DNA of 64,000 nt from Nocardioides sp. CFH 31398 (GCF_022436705.1 NZ_JAKUHT010000003.1:372001-436000), one strand, 5' to 3'; shown: positions 34,195-41,949, counted from the first letter of the stretch. Translations and numbers: made by a program. The notes: a model not told the origin generated them from the sequence alone.

Positions 34195-34364
34195 GGTGGT
34201 GTCGCCCGACCGCCGTGCGGCCCTAGTGTCGGCGACCTGAGGTACCTTCCGCGCTCCGCGGCCGGCCCCCGGAGGGTGGTCAAACGGAATGTCGGTGCCC
34301 ACGTCCAGAGTTCACGTCGAACGGCAGTTCGATGCGACGTCGACAGAGCTGAGGGGTGCGGACA

Positions 34365-37229
34365 GTGAGCGTCACCGACCAGGACCAGGTCTTCGGCCCC
34401 CCGGAGGACGCGTGGGGCGACGGCCCGGCGCCGTACGCACCCGGTGAGGCGCCGTCCGGCGGCGGGGCCGACCGGACGCCGCCGCAGGACATGGCGGCCG
34501 AGCAGAGCGTGCTCGGGTCGATGATGATCAGCAAGGACGCCATCGCCGACGTCGTCGAGGCGATCAAGGGCACGGACTACTACCGCCCGAGCCACGAGAT
34601 CATCCACGACGCGATCATCGACCTCTACGGCCGCGGCGACCCGGTCGACCCGATCACCGTCGCCGACACCCTCGGTCGCCGCGGCGAGCTGCAGCGCGTG
34701 GGCGGCGCGCCGTACCTGCACACCCTCACCTCGACCGTCCCGATCGCGCTCAACGCCGGCTACTACGCCGAGATCGTGCGGGAGAAGGCGATCCTGCGGC
34801 GCCTGGTCGAGGCCGGCACCAAGATCGTCCAGATCGGCTACGCCGGCGAGGGCCAGGTCGACGCCGTCGTCGACGAGGCGCAGGCGGAGGTCTACAAGGT
34901 CACCGAGCGGCGCGCGAGCGAGGACTACGTCCCGCTGTCGGCGATCATGGAGGGCGTCCTCGACGAGATCGAGGCGATCGGCAACCGCGAGACCGGCCTG
35001 TACGGCGTCCCCACGGGCTTCGCCGACCTCGACGGGCTCACGAACGGTCTGCACGCCGGCCAGATGATCATCGTCGCCGCGCGCCCCGCGATGGGGAAGG
35101 CGTTGGCCCTCGACACCCCGCTGGCCACCCCCGAGGGCTGGACGACGATGGGCGAGGTGCAGGTCGGCGACCGGCTCCTCGACGGCGCCGGCGACCCGAC
35201 GACGGTGGTCGCGGCGACCGAGGTGATGGAGCGCCGCCCCTGCTACGAGGTGGTCTTCTCCGACGGCTCGCGCATCGTGGCCGACGCCGAGCACCTCTGG
35301 CGGACCACGATCGCGGGCTCGGGCCGGTCCCGGGTGCGCACCACCGACCGGATCCGGCGCTCGCTGGACAGCACGCACGTGGTGCTGATGCCGGACTCCT
35401 CCGAGCTGAAGATCGAGAACGTCTACCGCGTCCGGTCGGTCCCGGTGCGCTGCGTGCAGGTCGACAACGCGGAGCACCTCTACCTGGCCGGGCGCTCGAT
35501 GATCCCGACGCACAACTCCACGCTGGCGCTGGACCTGTGCCGCGCGGCGTCGATCTCGAACAACATGACGAGCGTCTTCTTCTCCCTGGAGATGAACCGC
35601 TCCGAGATCACGATGCGCCTGTTGTCGGCGGAGGCGATGGTGCCGCTGAACTCGATCCGCACCGGTCAGCTCACCGACGCCGACTGGCAGAAGCTGGCCC
35701 GCAAGATGGGCGAGGTGTCCTCGGCGCCCTTCTTCATCGACGACAGCCCGAACATGACGATGATGGAGATCCGGGCGAAGGCGCGGCGCCTGAAGCAGCG
35801 CCACGACCTCAAGCTCATCGTCATCGACTACATGCAGCTGATGAGCTCGGGCCGCAAGGTCGAGTCCCGCCAGCTCGAGGTCTCGGAGTTCTCCCGCCAG
35901 ATCAAGCTGCTGGCCAAGGAGCTCGAGGTCCCGATCATCGCGCTGAGCCAGCTGAACCGTGGCGCCGAGCAGCGCAGCGACAAGCGCCCGATGATGAGCG
36001 ACCTGCGTGAGTCCGGCTGCCTGACCGCCGACACCCGCCTCATGCGGGCCGACACCAACGCCGAGGTCAGCCTCGGCGAGCTCCTCGACAGCGGCGCGAC
36101 CGACGTCCCCGTGTGGGCGCTGGACGACCGCCTCGCCCTGGTGCCGCGGACGTTGACCCACGCCTTCCCGTCCGGCACGAAGCCGGTCTACGCGATGACG
36201 ACCGCGTCGGGCCGCACGATCCGGGCGACCGCGAACCACCGCTTCCTCACCGTCGACGGCTGGCAGCCTCTCGGCTGCCTCCGGCTCGGGACGCCGATCG
36301 CCGCCCCGCGCCACGTGCCGTCGCCGCTGATGGTCGCGCCCCGCTCCGACGACGAGGTCGCGGGCGTGGCGCGTCTGCTGGGCGAGGAGTCGCTGAAGCG
36401 CCGCTCGTTCCTGCCCGACGGCCTGCGCCGGGTGCGCAACAGCCGCAAGTTCGTCCCCGACTGGGTGTTCGGCCTGCCGTCGGCGCAGCTCGCGGCCTTC
36501 CTGCGCCACCTCTTCGCGACTCCGGGCACCGCCGCTTTCGCGGACGGGTTGCGCCCGCTGACGTCGTACGGCGCGGTGAGCCGCCGTCTGGTCGACGACG
36601 TCGCCCGGCTGCTGCTGCGCTTCAACGTCTCGGCGTCCGTCACCCGTGTCGAGCGACCCGGCCTCCGCGACGCCTGGTGCCTCTCGGTGGACGACGCCGA
36701 CGACCAGCTCCGCTTCCTCGAGAAGATCGGCGTCAGCGGCTCCCGGGAGACCGAGGCCGCCTTCCTCACCGCGATGCTCCGCGCGAACCGTCCGGAGCAG
36801 CAGGACGCCGACGCCCCCCTCGCGGGCCGGCTCGCCGGCGCGGCCGCCGGCGACGCACAGGGCGGCACCGCGACCCTCCCGCGGGTGGTGGAGGTGCTGG
36901 ACGACGAGGACCTCGAGGTCGTCGCGACCAACGACGTCCGCTGGGACCCGGTCGTCTCGATCGAGTCCCTCGGCGACCAGCCGGTCTACGACGCCACCGT
37001 CATGGGCCTGCACAACTTCGTCGCCGACGGCCTCGCCGCCCACAACAGCTTGGAGCAGGACGCCGACATGGTCATCCTGCTCCATCGCGAGGACGCCTAC
37101 GAGAAGGAGTCCGCCCGCCCGGGCGAGGCCGACGTCATCGTGGCGAAGCACCGCAACGGACCCACCCGCGACATCGTCGTGGCCTTCCAGGGCCACTACT
37201 CGCGCTTCGTGGACATGGCGCACGGCTGA
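34365..37229 (+). CDS. dnaB: Replicative DNA helicase DnaB with two inteins
   Basis: A 954-residue precursor; removal of two inteins (residues 246-384 and 552-894) leaves a 472-residue hexameric helicase that unwinds DNA at the fork. The N-terminal primase-binding domain opens PPQDMAAEQSVLGSMMISKD. The RecA-like domain has Walker A split as ARPAMGK/STLALD by intein 1, Walker B LIVIDYMQLM, and MSDLRESG/SLEQDAD split by intein 2; it ends VIVAKHRNGPTRDIVVAF. The GTG at 34365 fits GAGGGG 8 nt upstream; an in-frame GTG at 34356 overlaps that site. It stands alone after a 494-bp leader with DnaA-box-like sites. The M. tuberculosis dnaB also carries an intein. Confidence 0.96.
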   Translation: MSVTDQDQVFGPPEDAWGDGPAPYAPGEAPSGGGADRTPPQDMAAEQSVLGSMMISKDAIADVVEAIKGTDYYRPSHEIIHDAIIDLYGRGDPVDPITVADTLGRRGELQRVGGAPYLHTLTSTVPIALNAGYYAEIVREKAILRRLVEAGTKIVQIGYAGEGQVDAVVDEAQAEVYKVTERRASEDYVPLSAIMEGVLDEIEAIGNRETGLYGVPTGFADLDGLTNGLHAGQMIIVAARPAMGKALALDTPLATPEGWTTMGEVQVGDRLLDGAGDPTTVVAATEVMERRPCYEVVFSDGSRIVADAEHLWRTTIAGSGRSRVRTTDRIRRSLDSTHVVLMPDSSELKIENVYRVRSVPVRCVQVDNAEHLYLAGRSMIPTHNSTLALDLCRAASISNNMTSVFFSLEMNRSEITMRLLSAEAMVPLNSIRTGQLTDADWQKLARKMGEVSSAPFFIDDSPNMTMMEIRAKARRLKQRHDLKLIVIDYMQLMSSGRKVESRQLEVSEFSRQIKLLAKELEVPIIALSQLNRGAEQRSDKRPMMSDLRESGCLTADTRLMRADTNAEVSLGELLDSGATDVPVWALDDRLALVPRTLTHAFPSGTKPVYAMTTASGRTIRATANHRFLTVDGWQPLGCLRLGTPIAAPRHVPSPLMVAPRSDDEVAGVARLLGEESLKRRSFLPDGLRRVRNSRKFVPDWVFGLPSAQLAAFLRHLFATPGTAAFADGLRPLTSYGAVSRRLVDDVARLLLRFNVSASVTRVERPGLRDAWCLSVDDADDQLRFLEKIGVSGSRETEAAFLTAMLRANRPEQQDADAPLAGRLAGAAAGDAQGGTATLPRVVEVLDDEDLEVVATNDVRWDPVVSIESLGDQPVYDATVMGLHNFVADGLAAHNSLEQDADMVILLHREDAYEKESARPGEADVIVAKHRNGPTRDIVVAFQGHYSRFVDMAHG
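35100..35516 (+). other. Intein 1 in DnaB: class 3 mini-intein at Walker A
   Basis: 139 residues, beginning ALALDTPLATPEGWTTMGEV and ending MIPTHN before Ser+1. Residue 1 is Ala, so the standard N-terminal nucleophile is absent. The class 3 signature is present: Trp67 (AEHLW, block B), Cys118 (VRCVQVD, block F) and Thr137 (PTHN, block G). Splicing should therefore start at the block F Cys. There is no endonuclease domain. The site is inside the ATP-binding loop, so unspliced DnaB must be inactive. Confidence 0.88.
36018..37046 (+). other. Intein 2 in DnaB: class 1 with decayed homing endonuclease
   Basis: 343 residues, Cys1 (CLTADTRLM), block B ATANHRFLTVDGW, C-terminal VMGLHNFVADGLAAHN, then Ser+1: a normal class 1 intein. 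The middle keeps DOD-endonuclease relics (LAAFLRHLFATPG, SRRLVDDVARLLLRF), but the catalytic Asp of the usual ATDG is Pro169. The first LAGLIDADG half is reduced to VAGVARLLGEESL with apparent loss of downstream sequence. It can probably splice but no longer home. Confidence 0.85.
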
Positions 37230-37261
37230 GCGAGTGCCGCCGGTGCCGGCGCCAGTCCAAT

Positions 37262-37310
37262 CTGGCAGTAACGAAAAGTAAACTGTCAGTTACACAACGA
37301 ATTTGTCAGT
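37262..37310 (+). promoter_or_regulatory. Three helically phased direct repeats
   Basis: CTGGCAGTAAC, CTGTCAGTTAC and TTGTCAGTG begin at 37262, 37283 and 37303, that is 21 and 20 bp apart, two helical turns each. The stretch is AT-rich against its surroundings and directly precedes a decayed HTH frame, so it may be the operator array of that lost regulator. Confidence 0.45.
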
Positions 37311-37494
37311 GCGACCGAGTTCCAGCCCGATCCAGTGCTGCGTGGCTCGACTTGCGGCAGTGCACGATCGGTCACCCGCGACCCGCAGACGGTCCGCCGT
37401 TGGGAGCAGGGGCCGCTTTCGGCCGAGCCGTGCGGTGCTGGTGCGCCTGGCTGCCTTGTACGGCACCGACATGCAGACCCTGGCGGGTGCGTGA
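37303..37494 (+). pseudogene. Remnant of a helix-turn-helix regulator
   Basis: Two adjacent pieces of an HTH protein occur in different frames: TRDPQTVRRWEQG in one and AVLVRLAALYGTDMQTLAG followed by a stop in the other. Together they read like the recognition helix and last helices of an XRE/MerR-like regulator, joined through a frameshift near 37420. The N-terminal helices are not recognisable. It lies just downstream of dnaB. Confidence 0.45.
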
Positions 37495-37562
37495 CGCCAT
37501 CGCGGTGTGTCCACCACGTTCACGCTGCCGCCGTCCAGGAAGCGCCGCTGGCACGTCACAGG

Positions 37563-37637
37563 TCAACGCGTCAACAGTGCGTAGAAGAAGCCCACAACGT
37601 TGATTAGGACGATGACGGCAACGACCGTGAGGATCAC
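37563..37637 (-). CDS. Possible 24-residue membrane peptide
   Basis: GTG followed by ILTVVAVIVLINVVGFFYAL and a short basic end. The preceding in-frame RRLRPKKR looks like the natural N-terminus of a small membrane protein, but no start codon precedes it before a TGA, so the gene may have lost its start. Unknown function. Confidence 0.3.
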   Translation of the reverse strand: MILTVVAVIVLINVVGFFYALLTR

Positions 37638-37711
37638 GCGCTTTTTTGGTCGGAGACGGCGGATTCACCATACGGGGCCTCTTCATGCGTCGGATGGTAC
37701 GAGCGGATCGC

Positions 37712-37753
37712 CCGGCGCACGCGCAGTGTTGCTTGGCTTACGGCCCGCGCTAG
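37712..37753 (+). repeat. Island intergenic repeat, copy 1
   Basis: CCGGCGCACGCGCAGTGTTG and on to CTTGGCTT. It shares the pattern SCGGCGYRYGCGCAR, then TTGCYYGSCT, with two other copies in this island, all in the same orientation. Confidence 0.45.
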
Positions 37754-37935
37754 GAGTCCGAGCCAGCCTGACCTTCCCAATAGGCCGCAAAAGCTTCCGG
37801 GTCATCAGCAGCGCCCAGGGCAGCCATAAAATACCCAAGCTGATCCGGACCACCCGCGAAGTCGGCCAACGGTAAAGCGCTGTAGCCGTACTCGATAGCG
37901 AAGGCCATCACGGCGCCCGGGCTCACCTCATCCAT
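37750..37935 (-). CDS. 61-residue acidic orphan protein
   Basis: Starts MDEVSPGAVMAFAIEYGYSA and continues with DFAGGPDQLGYFMAALGAAD. The composition is protein-like (hydrophobic/aromatic with acidic residues) and has no signal peptide. The ATG has TAGGCT 6 nt upstream. No relative is recognised. It resembles in style the small soluble immunity-like or phage-type orphans of accessory regions, but no function should be assumed. Confidence 0.5.
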   Translation of the reverse strand: MDEVSPGAVMAFAIEYGYSALPLADFAGGPDQLGYFMAALGAADDPEAFAAYWEGQAGSDS

Positions 37936-37941
37936 TGACAC

Positions 37942-37947
37942 AGCCTA
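37942..37947 (-). promoter_or_regulatory. -10 hexamer of the 61-residue orphan gene
   Basis: TAGGCT on the minus strand, 6 nt before the ATG at 37935. It also makes the GTG at 37941 unlikely as a start. Confidence 0.4.
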
Positions 37948-37962
37948 GGCGGAAATCGTCGA

Positions 37963-38005
37963 GCGGCGCATGCGCAACATTGCCCGCCTCGCGCGCACGT
38001 GAGAG
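37963..38005 (+). repeat. Island intergenic repeat, copy 2
   Basis: GCGGCGCATGCGCAACATTG, then CCCGCCTCGCGCGCACGTGA. It lies between the divergent 61- and 88-residue orphan genes. Confidence 0.45.
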
Positions 38006-38070
38006 GAGTCGCCCGGGGAACTCCGATCCGCCCTGCGTGGACCCCTCACTGCCCATAGAATGGCGGGATC

Positions 38071-38337
38071 ATGGAACCGGGAACAGTGTGCAGCCTTACG
38101 GTCACCTTCATCGAGGACCGCGAGGGTCGCGCCCATGTCCGACTGCCGAACGGCTCGAAGACTTCCCTAGCTTACGGCGCCTTGACTGAGTCGCCGTCGG
38201 GTGCGAGGGGAAACTTCGTGCGCACTGAGCAAGGTTACGAGATCTACTGCAGGGACGACGACTGGTCGTTGGTGGCTCAAGACTTCAAAAGTGCCGCACG
38301 AGCACTCGAGGAACACACCCAATCTCACCGGGCTTGA
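38071..38337 (+). CDS. 88-residue orphan protein
   Basis: A small soluble protein beginning MEPGTVCSLTVTFIEDREGR, with mixed strands and a C-terminal helix (SLVAQDFKSAARALEEH). No domain is recognised. TAGAAT lies 9 nt before the ATG. Codon choice is less GC-biased than in the flanking core genes, in line with acquisition by transfer. Confidence 0.5.
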   Translation: MEPGTVCSLTVTFIEDREGRAHVRLPNGSKTSLAYGALTESPSGARGNFVRTEQGYEIYCRDDDWSLVAQDFKSAARALEEHTQSHRA

Positions 38338-38353
38338 GAGCGAATCCGCGGGT

Positions 38354-38400
38354 GGCGGCGTGTGCGCAGTTTTGCCCGGCTTTGCACGCACGTGCGTGAG
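38354..38400 (+). repeat. Island intergenic repeat, copy 3
   Basis: GGCGGCGTGTGCGCAGTTTT, then GCCCGGCTTTG; it ends in the perfect palindrome CACGCACGTGCGTG (38385-38398). Located between the convergent 88- and 63-residue genes. Confidence 0.5.
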
Positions 38401-38416
38401 ACCGGGCCAATTGGGC

Positions 38417-38608
38417 CTAGTCGCCGGTGCGAGACCGACTACGTCCCGCGGCCAGGACTGCGACGACGAGAAGTACGACGCCAGCACCGACCACGCCCCA
38501 GAGCCCAAGGTTGCCCGGGTTCGTGACGGCGACCGCAATTGCCGCGGCGACGATCACGACAACGCCGACGCCAATACGCGCCACGTCCACCCGACTATCC
38601 CTGCCCAT
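38417..38608 (-). CDS. 63-residue two-span membrane protein
   Basis: MGRDSRVDVARIGVGVVVIV continues into a first hydrophobic helix, then a short NPGNLG turn and a second helix (GVVGAGVVLLVVAVLAAG) with a basic C-terminus. Unknown function; an accessory-region orphan. Confidence 0.5.
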   Translation of the reverse strand: MGRDSRVDVARIGVGVVVIVAAAIAVAVTNPGNLGLWGVVGAGVVLLVVAVLAAGRSRSRTGD

Positions 38609-38710
38609 GACTGTGCCCCCATCTCGCTGTGATCCCGCAGGGTAGCGGCGCATGCCCAAGGCCGGTGCCCTGGTGTCACGGGCCGGAGTGCAGCCGCCGG
38701 CTAGAGCGTT

Positions 38711-38809
38711 TCAGTCGTTGGCCGACCGCCGGTGCCGGAGCTCACGTGTAGTGGTGAAGGCGACTGCGGCCGAGAGAAGAACGGCCGGGATGCAGAGGAA
38801 AGCCGCCAT
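38711..38809 (-). CDS. Possible 32-residue membrane peptide
   Basis: MAAFLCIPAVLLSAAVAFTT followed by a charged tail (RELRHRRSAND). A single predicted membrane helix and no ribosome binding site. The frame is open further upstream without protein-like sequence. Could be a fragment. Confidence 0.28.
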   Translation of the reverse strand: MAAFLCIPAVLLSAAVAFTTTRELRHRRSAND

Positions 38810-38927
38810 TGTGCGGGCAGCGGGCGTGGGCCCAGAGAACCTCCACGTTCCGTGACGTACGCCCGATGCGCACCGGCTGCGACCGGCTGGTATTGGTATG
38901 GCAACGCGAAGACGGGCCGAGCCGGGG

Positions 38928-38933
38928 TACTTT
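38928..38933 (+). promoter_or_regulatory. -10 hexamer of the 160-residue orphan gene
   Basis: TACTTT, 8 nt before the ATG at 38942; a probable leaderless start. Confidence 0.45.
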
Positions 38934-38941
38934 CCGGCGCT

Positions 38942-39424
38942 ATGGAACCAGCTAACCAGGGCGCGCTGACCGGCGGTGGATTGGCCCTGGTGACAGCTCT
39001 GATCACGCTCTTGGGCAGTCACCGGTTCAGCCTGCGGCGCGAGACGAGGGACAGACTGCGTCTGGAGGCGGCGTCGTTCGTCTCGGGCTGCGAGCAGCTG
39101 TTCGCAGCGTCGACGCGTCAGCAGAAAGCCCTATTTTTCCACGCCAAGGCTGAGCGGGAAGACCCCGAGAAGGCCCCCGGCGTTCTGGCAATCCTGAATC
39201 GCGCCGATGATGAGGCTGCTAGGGCAAACAAGCAGGCGAGAGCCTCGCGGTTCCTCCTTCAGCTAGTGCAACCGCGTCTAGCAGACGCGTCGGATGAGCT
39301 CTACGACGCGGCCATGTTTGGCACTCCGGCTGGTTCTCCTGAGGGTGCGACGACGGCGCATGCCGACAGGTTCGAGGGAGCTCGCGCAGAGTTGGTGCGG
39401 CAGCTGAAGGAACTCCTGAGGTAG
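38942..39424 (+). CDS. 160-residue protein with N-terminal membrane helix
   Basis: Begins MEPANQGALTGGGLALVTAL, one membrane segment to about residue 24, then a charged helical cytoplasmic region (SLRRETRDRLRLEAASFVSG, RADDEAARANKQARASRF, DRFEGARAELVRQLKELL). No known domain; the shape resembles small single-pass membrane proteins with coiled-coil tails seen in accessory regions. The start is supported by TACTTT 8 nt upstream. The codons are AT-richer than those of core genes. Confidence 0.6.
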   Translation: MEPANQGALTGGGLALVTALITLLGSHRFSLRRETRDRLRLEAASFVSGCEQLFAASTRQQKALFFHAKAEREDPEKAPGVLAILNRADDEAARANKQARASRFLLQLVQPRLADASDELYDAAMFGTPAGSPEGATTAHADRFEGARAELVRQLKELLR

Positions 39425-39900
39425 TCCAGACCAGCGCTGCTGCCCTGGCGGGCCTCTCCTGACGGCACGCTAGTGGCGTAGCGGGGCCATCGGCGGCGTC
39501 ACGGTAGGTTAGACCCGCTGGGGGCAGGACGAGCCTCTGCCGCCCTACGTGGTCAGCGTTTTGGGCGATGACCCGCCGTCGCATTCGTCCACCTCACGTC
39601 AGATGGCGGGGGCAGGTCGCGCCTGGAGTATGCGAGGTCGGGATTGGCCAGACGGCGAGACGAGTAGCGCAAAAAGTGCGCACTCGTACCGCCAACCTTC
39701 GACTTGGCCGGCATTAGGGTCATGCTGCTGCCACCACTGACGGCCACTCAGGGGCCGTGGGGGCAGATCCCGAACGGCTTCAGAGCGAACCTTCTCGAAC
39801 TTGTCGCGCAGGGAAAGTGTCTTGCCTTTGGGGGTGCCACGGGGACCGGATCGGGCTCAGTTCCGGTGAGCCTAGGACCATTTCGGCCCCAGTCGATTAC
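39425..39900. other. Gene-poor accessory stretch
   Basis: No convincing gene. Several short open frames exist on both strands (for example a 56-residue minus-strand frame near 39560-39720), but none has a recognisable domain, ribosome binding site or codon bias. The composition is AT-richer than the flanks. Confidence 0.5.
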
Positions 39901-40059
39901 TTAACCCAGCGACTCATCGACCTCGGCGTTGGTTCCCTCGTACGGAACTCGCTCGTACAGCAGGTTTAGTGCATCGATGAAGACGGGGTTAGCGGCCGGG
40001 GCGTCGCTGCGGTAGGTGAGCGCTCCGCCGTGAAGTCTCAGCCCGCAGGGGGGTCGAGC
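39901..40059 (-). pseudogene. Probable C-terminal gene remnant
   Basis: The last about 45 codons of a minus-strand frame look coding (ALTYRSDAPAANPVFIDALN, then LLYERVPYEGTNAEVDESLG and stop). Upstream sequence in the same frame becomes Ser/Arg-rich and non-protein-like. It may be the tail of a gene broken further right. The family is not certain. Confidence 0.3.
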
Positions 40060-40426
40060 CCCAGGTGCCTCCGAAGACCTCCTGATTGATTGCGCGCTCG
40101 CAGTCCTGGACCTAAGCAGTGATAGAACCGACCCAATCGCTACCTCAGCGCGCAAGGAGCCGAACGCGCGCTTGCGGGCGCCGGAGCTCTCGCGCGCACT
40201 TCTACGAAGACGTGGCCATCGACATCCCCACAGCCAGCCGCACCAGTCCCGACCCGATGACAGGGCCTTAGAGGACGGTCCTGGCATGCTGCTCCTCGTC
40301 TCAAACTCGAGGGGTGTCACGGGTAGACGATGCCGACCACTGACAAGATGGCTTCAGCCCTTGATGACAGGATCGCCCGTCTGCGCAGGTCCGCACTGAC
40401 AAGTTCTTCCGGCACCGTCGGCCGGA

Positions 40427-41023
40427 TCACGAGGTCTCGGCGAAACCCCCGGCGAGCGAGGCCAGCGCCCGGTCGACGGCGTCCTCGGGTGTGGTGCCGG
40501 GGTGGTCCGCCCACCACGTCAGGGCGGCCAGGGTGACCGACTGGACGGCGGTGGCGAGCGCGGTGGCCCGCAGGTCGTCGGACTCGTCGAGGTGGCTCGC
40601 GACGAAGTCGTGGATCGTCGTCCGCCAGGCGACGAACGCGGGGGAGAAGGTCGACTGGAGCTCGGGGGAGCGTGCGACGACCCGGAGCCGGCGACGGTCG
40701 AGCGGGTCGGCGTCCGCACGGATCGACGAGCACACCGCCAGGCGGATGCGCTCGACCAGCGGCAGGTCGTCGGGGGTGGCCTCGAGCCGCTCCGCGAGGT
40801 CGTCGAAGGCGCCCACCAGCGTTCCCCAGACCACGTCGCTCTTGGCCGGGAAGTAGCGGTGCACGGTGCGGAGGTCCACGCCCGCGGCCTCCGCGATGTC
40901 ACGGACGGAGACCTCGGAGTAGCCGTGCTCGTCGAACAGGCCGAGCGCGACCTCGGTGAGACCCCGGGCGGTCACCTTCGGTGGGCGGCCGCGCCGCGGT
41001 GCCGGGGGTTCCGTCGCCGTCAC
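40427..41023 (-). CDS. TetR family regulator, MftR-like
   Basis: A 198-residue TetR regulator. The HTH is at about residues 15-60 (VALGLFDEHGYSEVSVRDIA, EAAGVDLRTVHRYFPAKSDV, VWG), very like the mycofactocin-system regulator MftR, including the VWG after the recognition helix. The C-terminal part is the ligand/dimer domain. The GTG start follows AGGGAGG. It is divergent from an SDR of the mycofactocin-coupled type, whose promoter it probably controls through the dyad at 41070-41084. MftR proteins sense acyl-CoA; whether this one does is inference. Confidence 0.8.
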   Translation of the reverse strand: MTATEPPAPRRGRPPKVTARGLTEVALGLFDEHGYSEVSVRDIAEAAGVDLRTVHRYFPAKSDVVWGTLVGAFDDLAERLEATPDDLPLVERIRLAVCSSIRADADPLDRRRLRVVARSPELQSTFSPAFVAWRTTIHDFVASHLDESDDLRATALATAVQSVTLAALTWWADHPGTTPEDAVDRALASLAGGFAETS

Positions 41024-41069
41024 GTCCGGTCCTCCCTCGCCTCTTCCGCTCCCGGGCCGGCCACATTAA

Positions 41070-41084
41070 TGTCAGGGTCTGGCA
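41070..41084. promoter_or_regulatory. TetR-type operator between divergent regulator and SDR
   Basis: TGTCAG-GGT-CTGGCA, an inverted repeat with one mismatch, in the 98-bp divergent gap. Nearby CATTAAT and CAATAAG are the only AT-rich words and could hold the -10 elements. Confidence 0.4.
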
Positions 41085-41121
41085 ATAAGAGGTGCACCAC
41101 CACCCTCGAGAGGTTCCCACC

Positions 41122-41949
41122 ATGCCCACTCCCGTCCCCGGCCGTCTTGCCGGCAAGGTCGCCCTGATCACCGGTGTCGCCCGCGGGCAGGGCCGGGCCC
41201 ACGCCGTCAGGCTCGCCCAGGAGGGCGCGGACGTCGTCGGCCTCGACCTGGCCGGTCCGCTGCCCGGGGTGCCGTACGACTCGCCGACGCCCGACGACCT
41301 CGACGAGACCGCCCGTCTCGTGGAGCAGGAGGGTCGCCGGGCGATCCTGCGGCAGGGCGACGTCCGCGACCTCGCCGCGCTGAAGGACCTGGCGGCGACC
41401 GCGGTCGCCGAGCTCGGCGGGCTCGACGTCGTGGTGGCCAACGCCGGCATCTGCGTCCCGGTGACCTGGGACGAGACGACGCCGGAGACCTTCTCGACCA
41501 CGATCGACGTCAACGTCACCGGCGTGTGGAACACGGTGGTGGCGACCGCACCGCACCTCATCGAGCGCGGGGGCGGATCGGTGGTCGTGATCAGCAGCTA
41601 CGCGGGCAAGAAGATGCAGCCGTTCATGATCCCGTACACGACGAGCAAGCACGCCCTGGTCGGCATGACGCGCGCCTTCGCCGCCGAGCTCGGCAAGCAC
41701 CACGTCCGCGTCAACAGCATCCACCCGGGTGCGGTGAACTCGCCCATGGGCTCGGGCGACATGGTCTCGGCGATCATGCGGACCAACGAGACGAACCCGC
41801 CGCTGGCCGGCATGGGGACGCCCTTCCTGCCCCGGTACGCCGCGGAGAGCGACGAGATCTCCGCCGCGGTGGCCTTCCTCGCCTCGGACGACGCCGCCTT
41901 CATCACCGCCGAGCACCTCAGCGTCGACGGGGGCGCCCAGTACTTCTGA
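41122..41949 (+). CDS. Mycofactocin-coupled short-chain dehydrogenase
   Basis: A 275-residue SDR. The nucleotide motif is TGVARGQG, with NAG in VVANAGICVPV and catalytic YTTSK in VISSYAGKKMQPFMIPYTTS. The long insertion after the second strand (DLAGPLPGVPYDSPTPDDLD, ETARLVEQEGRR) is typical of the family whose NAD is buried and re-oxidised through mycofactocin. It therefore probably oxidises an alcohol in a mycofactocin-dependent way; the mft genes themselves are not in this window. The ATG is preceded by GAGAGG. Divergent from the MftR-like regulator. Confidence 0.85.
   Translation: MPTPVPGRLAGKVALITGVARGQGRAHAVRLAQEGADVVGLDLAGPLPGVPYDSPTPDDLDETARLVEQEGRRAILRQGDVRDLAALKDLAATAVAELGGLDVVVANAGICVPVTWDETTPETFSTTIDVNVTGVWNTVVATAPHLIERGGGSVVVISSYAGKKMQPFMIPYTTSKHALVGMTRAFAAELGKHHVRVNSIHPGAVNSPMGSGDMVSAIMRTNETNPPLAGMGTPFLPRYAAESDEISAAVAFLASDDAAFITAEHLSVDGGAQYF

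Noticed and set aside
33871..34364. Chromosomal origin oriC
   Set aside because: DnaA-box-like words are present, but dnaA, dnaN, rpmH and parAB are absent; in related genomes oriC lies beyond the sigM side of this block.
34074..37223. Minus-strand open frame of about 1050 codons across dnaB
   Set aside because: It is antisense to dnaB. At this GC content long stop-free frames arise opposite real genes, and the translation is His/Arg/Val-rich with no domain.
37712..38400. Integron attC sites
   Set aside because: The repeats lack the paired RYYYAAC/GTTRRRY cores and there is no integrase gene in the window.
41092..41121. Longer start for the SDR
   Set aside because: The upstream extension begins before the AGAGG ribosome binding site that serves the ATG at 41122.
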